The notes under the pieces are model-generated. The model worked only from the letters and a program-made list of their open reading frames with translations, did no database searches and was not told where the DNA came from. A stretch of 64,000 nt of DNA from Maniola hyperantus (taxonomy: Eukaryota; Arthropoda; Insecta; Lepidoptera; Nymphalidae): NCBI RefSeq assembly GCF_902806685.2, contig NC_048538.1, positions 806,001-870,000 of the forward strand. Reading direction: 5' to 3'. Below, piece by piece: positions 10,701-21,170 of this stretch (the stretch's first letter is position 1; every line of letters starts with the position of its first letter). Position numbers and translations under genes: made by a program.

Positions 10701-10885
10701 TATCGAGTTACAATTAAATCTAACGATAATATTAATTAATATTGAGTGTATCGGATCGTTATATTATAATAGTTCATTGCTAAGACGATACCTGTATGCT
10801 TAGTATGAGTTTTTACTACGCGTCAAGGTTGATAGAATTCAACCGTCCAAACAGAATAGTCAGCCTAAAATGGACCTAAAATGTA

Positions 10886-11157
10886 CTGATTCCGATCGCA
10901 ACTAACTTTCAGAGTATTCGCATCTTTTCCTTACCTATGTAGTAAGAAAAGGACAAACCAACTTAATTTAATTCAGAACTGTCAAATCTCGTGCCAGATG
11001 CCAGTCGTGATACGTATTGTTTAAATGTGTAGATTAGGACCAAAAAATATAGTCTTTCATTTAAAATTCATTTTCCGTCCTTTTTTAGCAATATCAAAAA
11101 GAAAAAGATGCAGATACTTTAAAATTAGTTTAGAGAAAAACAATGGAATCTAGGTCA
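10886..11157 (+). mobile_element. MITE-O, full length
   Basis: It runs from CTGATTCCGATCGCAACT to CAATGGAATCTAGGTC. It aligns along its length with the copies at 13223 and 27507, which share GAATCGG-type ends. It is non-coding. Confidence 0.75.
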
Positions 11158-11232
11158 ATATCACCAATTTTAAATTCACCTTTCCCTTTAGATTAGTGGC
11201 TGTAGATGAATTTGTGCTTTAAAACATGACAG

Positions 11233-11634
11233 TTAAGGCGAGTCACCGAGACGGGCAGCGCGTCTTTGAAGTAAACCGCTTGGCAACGTTCAAATTCTGT
11301 GTTTCAAACGTTAAATTTGAATTTAATAAATTATAGAAGTCCTGCTGAAAACCAAAATTTAGCAGGTTCTCTGTAGTACTTCAAGACAAATATTTCCATA
11401 TAAAAAAAATTTGCCAAGTGAGAAATTTTAGTATTAAATAATTCGTTTTAGATTTTTATTTCGGCTTATTTCAAGATTTTATTTGATCGAGTGAAGTACT
11501 TCCTACTACTACTATACTACTACTACTGTACTATATTGTATATTTTTAGCAAGGCCATTATTTAATAGTAAATACCTAAAACATTTGATCTAGCAAACGA
11601 GTTTTTTCCGCTTAGCCTCGGTGACTCGCCTTAA
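11233..11634. mobile_element. 402-bp element with TTAA-flanked 14-bp TIRs
   Basis: TTAAGGCGAGTCACCGAG (11233-11250) is repeated as an exact inverse at 11617-11634. Read as TTAA target duplications plus 14-bp inverted repeats (GGCGAGTCACCGAG), this fits a piggyBac-like non-autonomous element. The interior is non-coding and contains an (ACT)n stretch near 11503-11530. It is the only copy in the window. Confidence 0.7.
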
Positions 11635-11886
11635 GGTCCATTTCACTTTGCCGCGGAAGTGTTTCGAGTTTCGACGCTCGAATTCTTTCAACGTTGACGA
11701 GACATAAAATCTTATACTAAGCACACTGGTCGAAGATATTGATAGCTTAGTAGTAAAGTAGTACTACGTAGGTATATCGCGGTGTTTAGATTATGAATTG
11801 GTTGTTTAATCTAATCATTATCATTTTCCCACATCATCCTGATCACTACAGTAGGTTTAATTAATTAGTATAAGAATTTATAATTT

Positions 11887-12236
11887 ACTAGCGGCTTCGT
11901 ACGGGTAGCTTATTACAATTTTCATAGGAATCTCTAATTTTTTTGGAAATAAAATATAGCCTAATGATTTTAAGCTTATTTTGTGGTTTAACGACATACA
12001 ATTTTAATGTATATAACGGGTACATACCACGATTAATTTTTGTTTTTATTTGAAAAACAAAAATTAATCGTGGTATATACACATATACATTAAAATAAAA
12101 TATAGCCTATGTCACTCAGAAATAATGTAGCTTTCTAGTGATGAAAGAATTTTCAAAATCGGTTTCTGTAGTTCCATAGATTACTTCCTAGAAACAAACT
12201 TACAAACTTTACCTCTTTAGAATATTAGTATAGATA
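11887..12236 (-). mobile_element. Hel-L interrupted by an insertion
   Basis: ACTAGCGGCTTCGTACGGGT marks the 3' end. The body resumes after 12093 with GCCTATGTCACTCAG and ends near AATATTAGTATAGATA. The insertion 11964-12092 interrupts it with a 17-bp duplication. Confidence 0.7.
11964..12092 (-). mobile_element. Insertion with 17-bp TSD and internal hairpin
   Basis: The 17-bp sequence AAATAAAATATAGCCTA occurs at 11947-11963 and again at 12093-12109. The insert contains a hairpin (ATAACGGGTACATACCACGA... folding back to TCGTGGTATATACACATA). The same sequence recurs at 54986-55523. A 17-bp target duplication is more typical of LINE-driven insertion than of DNA transposons. Confidence 0.7.
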
Positions 12237-12570
12237 GATTACAATGTAATATTATGTATGTAGAACTAAGTTTATACCAGAAACAAACATTTAAAAGCAT
12301 CCATACAAATTAACTAGCCACTTTGTCCACCTGTGAGACTAACAACAAAAGTACAGCTGTTTACCCCACCCCGCAAAACACCCAAGTCACAAACAAGGGT
12401 GGCGCGGTGACTCAGCGCATTCCTCGCGTCTGTACCTCGCTGTGTTCCACTCCACTAGCTGTTCCGCGGGTGACGGATACTTTAAATTAGTAGCGGAATT
12501 CTTTTTACTTTTAAAAATTAACATTTTACTGTTATTTATTTGCTAGGCTATTTTAGATTGTTACATTATG
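12237..12570. other. No recognised repeat
   Basis: This region includes a relatively GC-rich stretch, 12355-12480. No open frame or motif can be supported. Confidence 0.45.
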
Positions 12571-12573
12571 CTA

Positions 12574-12642
12574 ACTATGGGCCTCATAAGAAAGCTCAGA
12601 GTCACTCAACGGGCGATGGAGAGAGCTATGCTTGGAGTTTCT
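12574..12642 (+). pseudogene. RTE pol fragment, plus strand
   Basis: Reads GLIRKLRVTQRAMERAMLGV, part of the conserved C-terminal domain of RTE-type polymerases. It is an inverted counterpart of 13017-13082, so the two fragments face each other. Confidence 0.75.
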
Positions 12643-12675
12643 AATGATATTGATTGCCATAGAAAACTTCCAGAA

Positions 12676-13083
12676 TGTCATCATCAACAACCGATAGACG
12701 TCCACTGCTGGACATATGTCTCTTGTAGGGACTTCCACACGCCACGGTCTTGCGTCGCCTAAATCCAGCGGCTCCCTGCGACTCGTCTGATGTCATCCGT
12801 CCACCTAGTGGCTCAGCTAGTGGGGGGGGTCTTCCAACGCTGCGTCTTCTAATGCGACGTCGCGCGTCGCCACTCCAGCACCTTGGGACCCCAACGTCTA
12901 TCGGTTTTACGAACTATGTGCCCTGCCCATTGCCACTTCAGCTTCGCAACCCGTTGTGCTATGTCGGTTACTCTAGTTCTCCTACGGATCTCCTCATTTC
13001 TGATTTGATCACGTAGCGAAACTCCGCACATAGCTCTCTCCATCACCCGCTGAGTTACTCTGAGCTTTCTTATGAGGCCCACA
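12676..13083 (-). pseudogene. RTE LINE C-terminal region, minus strand
   Basis: From 13082 leftward it reads GLIRKLRVTQRVMERAM, then EEIRRRTRVTDIAQR and KLKWQWAGHIVRKTDRRWG, then diverges by frameshift. The last part (12680-12790) again matches the SLQETYVQQWTS end and its (TGATGA) tail. The RT active site and endonuclease are absent. It is a dead, 5'-truncated copy. Confidence 0.85.
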
Positions 13084-13222
13084 ATACATTAGATTTACAT
13101 TTTCTTAAATGCTGCGGTCTTTAACTTTCCGGGATAAAAATTTGGAAAATAAATCGAGATCAATTCCTGGCTTAGCTTTGCATGCAGGAAAATCAAGCAC
13201 AATTTACTTACATAATGGTACC

Positions 13223-13518
13223 TACTGATTCTGAGCACAACCAAATTTTAGAGTATTCGCATCCTCTTCTTACTAATGTAATATGAAAAGGACAAACGCA
13301 GTTTAACAGTTTTAAATTTAATTTTTAGATGGTAAAACCCACGTAAAACCCGTGATTTTAGCGCAGTCGCGAGCCTACTGTTTAAATTTGTAGCGTACAC
13401 TAAAATTTAGAGTCTTTAAATGTATAGTTCATGTTCTGTCCCTTTTCAGCATTGTTAAAAAGAAAAGGATGCAGATACTCTAAATTTAGTTTAAGAGAAA
13501 GACAACGGAATCGGTGCC
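13223..13518 (+). mobile_element. MITE-O, full length
   Basis: Begins CTGATTCTGAGCACAACC and ends GAATCGGTGCC; length ~296 bp. It aligns along its length with 27507-27795 in inverse orientation. Confidence 0.8.
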
Positions 13519-14069
13519 AATGCCTGTTTTCAATTCAATATCCAAGATTTTGATGTTCGACTCAACTTTTTCTGTTCTATCACAAAACATCTGTGGAGTA
13601 GCAATATTCCTTCAAAGCAAACTCCAGCGTCACTTCCATCAATAGCCGTCTAAGTGCGAGCCTCCATACATCACCCGACATCACCCATTTTCCGCTCCTC
13701 GCCCTTTCTGTGCCAAACAACATCATTTGTTATACGCATTCAATGTTATTTTTTTCGCGTTTGATGAAAGCTCGTGTTAATAAAATCGCACTTCATCCCT
13801 TTTTGTCGATCACCGTCACTTAGCTGCGCTGTTTGATACGCTGGGGTGGCAAGGCTTTAAATGGAATTTTCAGGACTTGCATTTTTATTGCTTTCCAGTG
13901 GCCTGTATGTAATAAATTACTACTTTATTTCTTTCCGATGACCTCTATTTAGTACTACCATAGGACGGGTTGTTCCGAACAAATTTTTTTGCGGGCTGCA
14001 GCTTGTTTTGACTTGCAAATTGATATCCACTAGAATACCAATATTTTGACAGCGTCATTGAACATGATT
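13519..14069. other. No gene or recognised repeat
   Basis: This is unique-looking sequence of mixed composition. Confidence 0.45.
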
Positions 14070-14383
14070 TTTAGGGTCCCGTTCACCTAGAATCATGAAA
14101 TTTGGCAGGTAGGTAGATCTTATAGCTGACATTTGGGGAAAAATCTGAAAACCGTGAATTTAGGGTTAGATCACACAAAAAAAATTTAATTGTGGTCATG
14201 AACTAATACTAAATGAACTAGAACTAAATATGAAAGGTCTTCACCTGTACATTCTAAAACAGATTTTTATTTATTTTTATGCATCATAGTTTTTGAATTA
14301 TCGTGTAAAATGTCGAAAAAATAAGACTGTAGTACGGAACCCTCATTGCGCGAGCCTGACTCGCACTTGGCCGGTTTTTTTTA
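14070..14383 (+). mobile_element. TE-C, 5'-shortened
   Basis: TTAGGGTCCCGTTCACCTAG joins the left end directly to the ATCATGAAATTTGGCAGG block, so about 80 bp of the left part are deleted. The right end GACTCGCACTTGGCCGG is intact. Confidence 0.8.
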
Positions 14384-15402
14384 ATAGCCACGAGGGCTAT
14401 ACCTACTAGTAAATTAGTACAATTTACTTAAATGTCTCTTTCATTGCACAATGTTGTACAGTTTAAATAAGAATATGTTGTGGCCGAAGGGCAAATTATA
14501 TGCTTATTTCTTTGCCAAGTGATTACTTAATGTTAACTTTGTGTATGAAAAAAGCTTATGCAAAATTTTCACTTTAAAGAAAGAACAGGCATTCATTCAA
14601 CAATAGTGTACCAAACAATTAAATACTTTAGTATTATAAAAATAATATTATAAAATGAGATATTGGACTTTTTATGATTATTAGTATTTATGAAACACTC
14701 AAGTTCGAGGATAATTCTCGGAGATACTGTAACTGTAGTATTTTTACTATGATCGAATTTATTATTTAGGCACATATATCGTCAATTGTATCTTATTCTT
14801 CCGATAATTAGAATTATATTTGAAAAGAACAACCAAGGAGTTGCTTACTGGTTCTTCTCGGTAGGAAGGTCATTCCAATCCAATGGTATATCACTTGACG
14901 ATTCAAGAGCAGTAATAAAATCGAATCCTTAACTATGAATAAATATAAATAATTCTGTAGGTTCCTAGCTGATAAAATATTGGTCAAGAATTTTCTAGCC
15001 TTAATCCATCATTTTTTTAAGGAAACGTCACCGACTACATTGGTAACAAATTACAATTATGTTATCACAAGGAAGGGTCCATGTTGCTGTAACCTTTTTA
15101 ACTTGATATGTGTCAATTAAATCTCAGTTATATAACGCGGAGCTATGTTAATACAGGAGATTATGATCTCGGTTGCAAAGTTCAAATGGCACGCATTATA
15201 AATCAATCAAGCAGATATAAGATCATCACGTTCACGACATTAATTAACGATACACGTTTATGGTTATTCAGAGTATCGAGTGTTTTTATGATAATCAATA
15301 AAATATGAATTAACGTGGCGATATGCAATCACCAATTTATTACCTAAGTATGATGTTGCACCGTACGTACTGACAAAAGTAAAAATTAAGTTTTAATTTA
15401 TC
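14384..15402. other. AT-rich, no gene seen
   Basis: About 1 kb without a repeat I recognise. Open frames at 14593-14775 (-) and 15108-15308 (+) are short and featureless. Confidence 0.5.
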
Positions 15403-15567
15403 ACTAGCTTATGCTCGCGACTTCGTCCGCGTGGACTACACAAATTTCAAACCCCTATTTCACCCCCTTAGGGGTTGACTTTTCAAAAATCCTTTCTTAG
15501 CGGATGCCTATGTCATAAAAGCTATCTGCATTACAAATTTCAGCCCGACCCGTTCAGGAGTTTGATT
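15403..15567 (-). mobile_element. Hel-B, 5'-truncated
   Basis: It runs from ACTAGCTTATGCTCGCGACT to CCGACCCGTTCAGGAGTTTG; the TCAGTCAG part and 5' end are gone. Confidence 0.8.
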
Positions 15568-15573
15568 AATTAA

Positions 15574-15640
15574 TTTCGAACCCATTCGGGGTCCTTTTTC
15601 ACTGAGACTCAGTTCGCGCACGCGTCGCGGTTGAGACTGC
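15574..15640 (+). mobile_element. Foldback-W fragment
   Basis: TTTCGAACCCATTCGGGGTC plus CGCGCACGCGTCGCGGTT matches one arm and the loop of the palindrome at 40172-40371. It abuts the broken Hel-B end. Confidence 0.6.
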
Positions 15641-16826
15641 ACGCGTTTAATTTATCCTATTTTAATTTTTTTTTATTCGAAAAAATATCGGCTTTTAGCA
15701 ACTGGTAATTTTAAATTTCAAAGTTATAATGTTTCTCAAACTAATTCAAGAAACCATCTTTGGCGAATGAAATTCAGTACTCAGATACAATTTACCTTTT
15801 GTAGGTACCTTGTAGATGCACGACGAAAAAGATCGGCAGGAAATATTTCATATCGAACTTTAGAAAGAGGTAACAGTTTCCTACAGCGTTGTCTTTGTCG
15901 TTGAGACTGACAAAACGTCACAAAGATTCTGAATTTCGATGTGAAATGTTTTCTTGCGATCTTCACCCTGTTCATTAAAGTGTTGTCGCACTTGCAGTTG
16001 CCGCATTTTTCAACGGAAGTCACGTGATCTGAGGCGGGGAAACAATCTTGGGTCGATTGGATAAATTCGGGTGGTTGAAGGTTTTTAATCTAGTCTCGCC
16101 AGATTCGAGACTTACGACTATTAAATGCTTTTTGTGTTTAGGTCGCCATTTTGATAGAGTGGTTGCAATAGCAATTATTGTGCCTTGATCAAGTTAATAT
16201 TGCAGTTAGGTTATTATAGAATGTAAAACTCTCGATAAGCCTCTGCGCGTTGTGATTAGGTAATATTTAATTTCCCTTCTGGTGGCTGGTATGTTTATAA
16301 AAGTCAAATTATTTATTCTAATTCCTACCATTGTACACCTTTTGATTGTCAATCGTTGAATATGCCGTCGAGTATCGATATTTTAATTTCCCTATCTGAA
16401 TACCACCTAGAATATTAGACTACTAACGACAGAGGAATGTGCAGTGCTCAGACAAGCCGTTAAGCGCTTACGAAGCACGCTTAAGCATGAAGAAACCAAC
16501 ATTGTAAAATTGTGTTTTTTAGTATAAATAAATAAAATGAAAATAAATAAAAAATAAAAGTAAAACCGCATGGTCACCTTAACGTTCAACAGGGTGCTCC
16601 AGTTTGGCAAGTCACGGCGTCGACAGCAGCCCTTCAGAGCGCTATCATTGTTCGCGTTGACTCCGCACACGCGCACAATCGCACAAACGCACAGGCACAC
16701 ACAGACAAACATCTCGACATTCACTGTAATTAAATATTTCAACTGTCAAGTATTTGCACTTCCATTGGATCTTTCTTCTGAATTTGTCTCACATTATTTC
16801 TGATTGATTTTTTTATTTTATTTTTT
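15641..16826. other. No gene seen; CA-rich patch
   Basis: About 1.2 kb. Frames at 15781-16023 (-), 16407-16742 (-) and 16570-16803 (+) overlap one another and carry no motif. 16665-16712 is a CACA-rich low-complexity patch that inflates these frames. Confidence 0.5.
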
Positions 16827-17045
16827 ACTAGCTGATGCCTGCGACTTCGTCCGCGTGGATTTACGTTTTTCAAAATCCCGAGGAAACTCTTTGATTTTCT
16901 GGGATAAAAAGTAACCTATGTGTTAATCCAGGGTATAATCTATCTCCATTCCAAATTTCATCCAAATCCGTTCAGGCGTTTTTGCGTGATTGAGTAACAA
17001 ACATCCAAACATCCACACTTTCACATTTATAATATTATTAGGATA
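16827..17045 (-). mobile_element. Hel-A, near full length
   Basis: It runs from ACTAGCTGATGCCTGCGACT to CATTTATAATATTATTAGGA. The 5' sequence is the TCCTAATAATATTAT variant rather than TCCATACTAAT. Confidence 0.85.
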
Positions 17046-17315
17046 TTAACCATGGTTTAAACAAAGCAATATATAATATATAAAGTGAATAGATTTTTTG
17101 TTTACAAGTTTTTTGCACCCCAATGATTATAATAATTGATAAAAAATTAAAGAACTGTTAATGCTAACAATCGATAAAAATCTATTACAACTGATTACAA
17201 TTCAATTTGATTAAATATTGATTCACACATTCTTTTTTGCTCAATTAATAAAACTGATTGATTTACATTATGTGGTTTTCATGATGAGAGGCATTAATTT
17301 TTTTTTATATATTAT

Positions 17316-17595
17316 ACTATCTGACCCGCCCCCCGGCTTCGCTCGGGTGGAATTTAGAAAATCGAGGTGGGAGTTGAATTTCAAGATCCTGCAACACGTA
17401 TTTCTTCATTTGTGACCGAAAAACCAAATACTAATTTTCATGCTAATAACTTGAAAAATTACGGACTTTCATACAAACTTTAATCCCCCATTTAACCTCT
17501 AAGGGTGGAATTTCGAAAAATCCTTTCGTAGTAGATACCTACTCTTTAAAAAGAACACACCCTCAAAATTTTATGCCTCTAGGACCAGCAGTTTA
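17316..17595 (-). mobile_element. Helitron-like element of another subfamily
   Basis: GACCCGCCCCCCGGCTTCGC gives the GC hairpin near a decayed CTAG (ACTATC). The body has the CCCCATTTAACCTCTAAGGG and CGAAAAATCCTTTCGTAG blocks of the Hel-B plan, but most of the rest is different. The 5' end is missing. Confidence 0.6.
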
Positions 17596-17660
17596 GAATA
17601 GAATAGAATGTTTTTTTATTCATGTAAACTTTTTAAAAGTGCTTATGAATAGTCAGGTTT
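17596..17660 (-). mobile_element. LINE-K 3' end
   Basis: On the minus strand AAGTTTACATGAATAAAAAA is followed by (CATTCTATTC) repeats, a LINE polyadenylation-and-tail pattern. The same end occurs at 26655-26710. Confidence 0.6.
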
Positions 17661-17679
17661 AATTTACCTAATTTTAGAA

Positions 17680-17845
17680 TATGCAATTGCTATTTTAATG
17701 TTAAAAAATTGAAAAAAATTGTCGTTTACTGATTGTGACGTCATTATTCACCAGCCTGAAGTTCATGTTAAAAATAAATAAAAATTATGATTTTTGATAT
17801 TATGCTCTCCCCATAAACTACAGTCCAATACCCTATTGAAAGGAA
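17680..17845 (+). repeat. MITE-Q-related repeat
   Basis: It shares TGTGACGTCATTATTCAC with the right arm of MITE-Q, and the following ~110 bases match 10294-10430. The left arm is not recognisable here. Confidence 0.6.
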
Positions 17846-17871
17846 CTCAGCGCGTGATGTGACTGTAGAGT

Positions 17872-18045
17872 GTAGAGCTATGTTCAGAGTATCCCTGATC
17901 AAATCAGACACGAAGAGCTCCCTAGATCCATACTGAATCATTGAGTCGCGAAGCTGAAGTGGCAATAAGATTCGTGGAGCTCGAAGACCGATAGACCTTG
18001 TAGTCTCAAGGAGCTTAAATGGTGACTCTACCCCGGAAAACTCTT
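17872..18045 (+). pseudogene. Heavily decayed RTE fragment
   Basis: GAGCTATG, GATCAAATCAGA and CGCGAAGCTGAAGTGGCAAT align in order with the minus-strand RTE copy at 12676-13083. The reading frame is destroyed by stops and gaps. Confidence 0.65.
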
Positions 18046-18099
18046 CTAGGTTGAAGGACCATCTCAAGCGGTTTGCTCGGAGCCACCAGAGACAAAATA

Positions 18100-18279
18100 G
18101 AGCCTCAATAGCTCAACAGGTAAAGGAGTGGACTGAAAACTGGAAGGTCGACGGTTCAAAGTTCAAACCCCGCCCGTTGCACTATTGTCGTACCTACTCC
18201 TAGCACAAGCTTGATGCTTAGTTGGAGAGGAAAGGGGAATATTAGTCATTTAACATGGCTAATAATCTTTTTTTTTTAA
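18100..18279 (+). mobile_element. SG tRNA-derived SINE, full length
   Basis: The A box lies in ATAGCTCAACAGGT and the B box in GGTTCAAA...CCCCGCCCG. The body ends AACATGGCTAATAATC plus a T/A-rich tail. GTTCAAAGTTCAAACC shows a small internal duplication in the B box. Other copies lie at 25321, 33329 and 60781. Confidence 0.85.
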
Positions 18280-18618
18280 AGAATCTTCACGGAACACGGT
18301 CTCTTGACCAGCCGAAGGGATTGAGTAAAACCATAGACAAAGAAAAGTTAGATAAGAAGCGGTAGATTAGTTTGTAGAGTTATTGGCGTGGCCGCACGGG
18401 TCCGTTTAATTAAACACGGCTATCATCACGCTATCATCGCGCTATCACTGCTATCACGCGCCAGGGATGTCCTGACACAAAAGTGCGTGGTCATGACGCG
18501 TCGATCATTCTAATTCCTTTGAGTCGACAGCGCTTGTCCGTGGTTTGGGATGCCAAACACCGAGGGTTTGTTCCGCTTTCGACTTTACGTGTTTGGTATT
18601 TTTAATAATCAAAATAAA
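18280..18618. other. Unique sequence with a minisatellite
   Basis: 18419-18461 repeats a GCTATCA(T/C)-type unit about four times. The rest shows no family I know. Confidence 0.5.
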
Positions 18619-18813
18619 ATATTTTTATAATTTTTATAGTGTTTCACCTACACTTGAAGGAAATTTCTAAATAATTTTAAATACACATCAAAAATTGCGA
18701 ACCGGCAGGAATCGAACCCGCGTCTCCTGGGTATGGGTTTTTGATGTGTATTTAAAATTATTTAGAAATTTCCTTCAAGTGTAGGTGAAACACTATAAAA
18801 ATTATAAAAATAT
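18619..18813. repeat. Perfect 76-bp inverted repeat, 43-base loop
   Basis: Arms 18619-18694 and 18738-18813 are exact complements by eye, with no mismatch. The loop holds the B-box end of the SH SINE head (minus strand). The arm next to the loop matches the SH body that follows the intact head at 18979. It looks like a fold-back of a SINE copy onto itself. Confidence 0.9.
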
Positions 18814-18978
18814 AGTAAAAAGCAAGTATGTCATTTCTCGTTCAAAGAGCTGCATTGTAATATGGGCCTTTGAAAGTAGTTTCGATAACTGCAAAAAGAT
18901 GTCGCTACTAGATGGCAGAAACAGTCGCTTCAGTACTGAGTGAGCATACACATTACAAATTTCGTCACTGGCAGTAAG

Positions 18979-19080
18979 CGGGCTGTAGCTTAGTGGTTAG
19001 AGCTTCGGGCGCGATCCCAGGAGACGCGGGTTCGATTCCTGCCGGTTCGCAATTTTTGATGTGTATTTAAAATTATTTAA
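18979..19080 (+). mobile_element. SH tRNA-derived SINE head and body start
   Basis: GGGCTGTAGCTTAGTGGTTA carries the A box and GGTTCGATTCCTGCC the B box. The ends do not pair as a tRNA acceptor stem, so it is not a tRNA gene. The body TTTTTGATGTGTATTTAAAA equals the arm of the palindrome at 18619. Confidence 0.8.
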
Positions 19081-19298
19081 AAATAAAATATATTAAAAGA
19101 GCTATATATAAATAAGAAAAAAGCAGCATACTAGGATTAGTATAGTATGCTGCGTTAATAGCGAATAGGCATCTTCTAGGCAAGCGCATTCCAACCTAGT
19201 CCTCATAATTGTTTTTCTAAGCATGATTGTCGTCAAGCGCAAGCCTATATCTTGCAATAATAATAAAATAAAAATACTAGGATTAAAACTAGTAGACT

Positions 19299-19319
19299 GA
19301 AAGAAAGAAAGAAAGAAAA
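19299..19319. repeat. (GAAA)n microsatellite
   Basis: About five units of GAAA on the plus strand. Confidence 0.85.
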
Positions 19320-19556
19320 CCAAATATTCTATTTGTGCATTACATATTAACAAACATAAGATAAATGGTTAGTATGTAGTAGTTAGTAATAAAATATTTA
19401 ATAATTACTTAAAATGAGTTCTTGCACCCACTTGGCACAAGATGAAATGGCCCCAGCGCAGCATTATTGCTGCAGGTTTTTAAAAATAAAACCTGAGCGC
19501 TGATATTCTGCCGGGACCATAACGAGTGACGCGCGAGAGATTGCGTGAGGAATTCA

Positions 19557-19710
19557 GCTATGCGATCAAAAACGCCAGTAGCCAACGTTGACCTTCGAGC
19601 CGCTTTACTTGAATGGGACTGGGCAGGTCATGTATGCCGTTTGCCAGGTGGCTTATGGGCAAAGTCTGCTCATACGTGGGACAGTACCTGCACCTATAGA
19701 CTGATTTAGA
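19557..19710 (+). pseudogene. LINE pol C-terminal fragment
   Basis: The frame reads LLEWDWAGHVCRLPGGLWAK, the WxWAGHV...W motif found near the C-terminus of RTE/R2-like LINE polymerases. It ends at a TAG without further family sequence. About 50 codons are open; no RT domain. Confidence 0.7.
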
Positions 19711-20186
19711 TTAGATAGCGCACGGAGAAAATATAACATTTTTATTGCTAGACAAATTGCCATATCAAAAAATGAAAATAATTGATCAGTAGGTAACAGT
19801 GAAAAGTCAGCGGGTCAAAGCGGAACGAAGCAGTTGCAATGACAGCGCGCCGACAAAGCGGCCGACAGGGCATACAAGCCGATCACTTCTAATTGTGTGA
19901 TTTGATACGAAAACGCTTTGTTAGCCGCGGACGAAATCTCTATCGTAATCGATAGATACAACAAATTTATCTTTTGTGTACGCCTATTAGGGTTGCCACC
20001 TCCTATCACTCAATTATAAGAAAAAATAACAGTTTTGTAACGTGAGTATTCGAATGTTGCCATAGACAAACCTGTATCTCTGGCTTTTGACCGTGTCGTT
20101 TACGAATTAAGCTAGAAGCAAGTTAGTCTCTAGTTACACTCTGTCTGAACTCCGAAATAATATTGGCTGGGCTGGGCGTGTGACCC
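19711..20186. other. No gene seen
   Basis: Mixed composition, containing a common repeat-like phrase AGGGTTGCCACCTCC at about 19990. No supported coding region. Confidence 0.45.
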
Positions 20187-20352
20187 ATTCCTTTATAATT
20201 GCGAAAGTGTGTGTTAGTTTGTTGGTTTGCTCTTCAGTTGCGCCGCAATGGAGCAACGGATTGACGTGATTTTTTTACACGGATACAGTTTTATGCAGTT
20301 TAAAAGTAGGAGAGCGATAATATAGTCTACTTTTTATCCTGAAAAAAACAAA
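20187..20352 (+). mobile_element. Hel-A 5' half
   Basis: TTTATAATTGCGAAAGTGTG through TATAGTCTACTTTTTATCC matches Hel-A. It breaks off before the 3' end and is followed by the repeat at 20356. Confidence 0.65.
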
Positions 20353-20355
20353 AAG

Positions 20356-20460
20356 TTAAAAAACGAGATAGATTTATGCCAGCGATATAACGCTGTCTCG
20401 TTTTAACAATTACTTATGTCTGAGCTAATTTCGAGGGCGCTCTATAGAGCTTCTACCTGA
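20356..20460 (+). mobile_element. Inverted-repeat element related to 22252-22395
   Basis: GTTAAAAAACGAGATAG pairs with CTGTCTCGTTTTAAC across a short loop, and GCGCTCTATAGAGC follows. The same parts appear in the fuller element at 22252. Confidence 0.55.
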
Positions 20461-20794
20461 GTGCTCCAAAAACGAGGTTCATAATATTTTTACAGAGCGC
20501 GTGGCAACCCTACATGCGATAGCCCGTTTCACGATTTTAGGAGGGCCTAATTAAATAGAACGGCAAGAAACGGTTCTTTCGATGATTTTACGTTACTCGA
20601 TAAGTTATTGACTTTTGTCCATTGTCCGCCACTCGATTGTTTTTGACGATAGTCGACAATGCGTCGTGCCGTGATAAGGATTTTCAATTCGTGCTTTTGG
20701 CGATTTATTTGATTCGATTCGACTACGAATCAGTGGTAAATTGGTAATGGTCGATTTGGTAACCGTTACGCTAATTTTTGTTGTATCTTACAAA
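20461..20794. other. No gene or recognised repeat
   Basis: No family or open frame of note. Confidence 0.45.
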
Positions 20795-20850
20795 ACGTAA
20801 ATCACGCCGCAACGGAGCAACGGATTGTAGTTCGATTGGAGAGTGACATT
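20795..20850 (+). mobile_element. Hel-A internal fragment
   Basis: CGCCGCAACGGAGCAACGGA followed by GAGAGTGACAT matches the middle of Hel-A. Confidence 0.55.
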
Positions 20851-21020
20851 CTTCTCAGACTTGGGCGCGTTTGGATTACCTCGTAGCTTTAGTTCTTAAG
20901 TTCGCTTAAAAAATATCACCACTATATCATCTTACAAATGCAACAACCGACTTTCAAACAGTGTAATTTATTACCTATTTTGAATAAATCATTTAATTTG
21001 CTTTGATTTGATATGATTTG
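20851..21020 (+). mobile_element. LINE-J 3' end, plus strand
   Basis: CTCAGACTTGGGCGCGTTTG begins the block and TATTTTGAATAAATCATTTA gives the polyadenylation-type end, followed by TTTGATTTGAT tails. It is a 5'-truncated LINE remnant. Confidence 0.65.
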
Positions 21021-21170
21021 ACCCTAATAAGTTGTTCTTGATCTTGTACCATTTTTAATATTGTATATGTCAACAAGCACGCAAATTTGTTCAAGATCAA
21101 ATCAATGTATGTGTGTAATCTAGATGAATGAAAAATAAACGTTTTATTTATTATTATTATTATTATAAAT
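21021..21170 (+). mobile_element. LINE-like 3' tail with (TTA)n
   Basis: GAAAAATAAACGTTTTATTT followed by (TTA)n (21148-21166) looks like another LINE 3' end. No coding part. Confidence 0.4.

Noticed and set aside
16407..16803. Overlapping 111- and 77-codon frames on both strands
   Set aside because: They are complementary shadows across a CACA-rich patch; no motif.
18979..19052. Possible tRNA gene
   Set aside because: A and B boxes are present, but the two ends do not form an acceptor stem and a SINE body follows.
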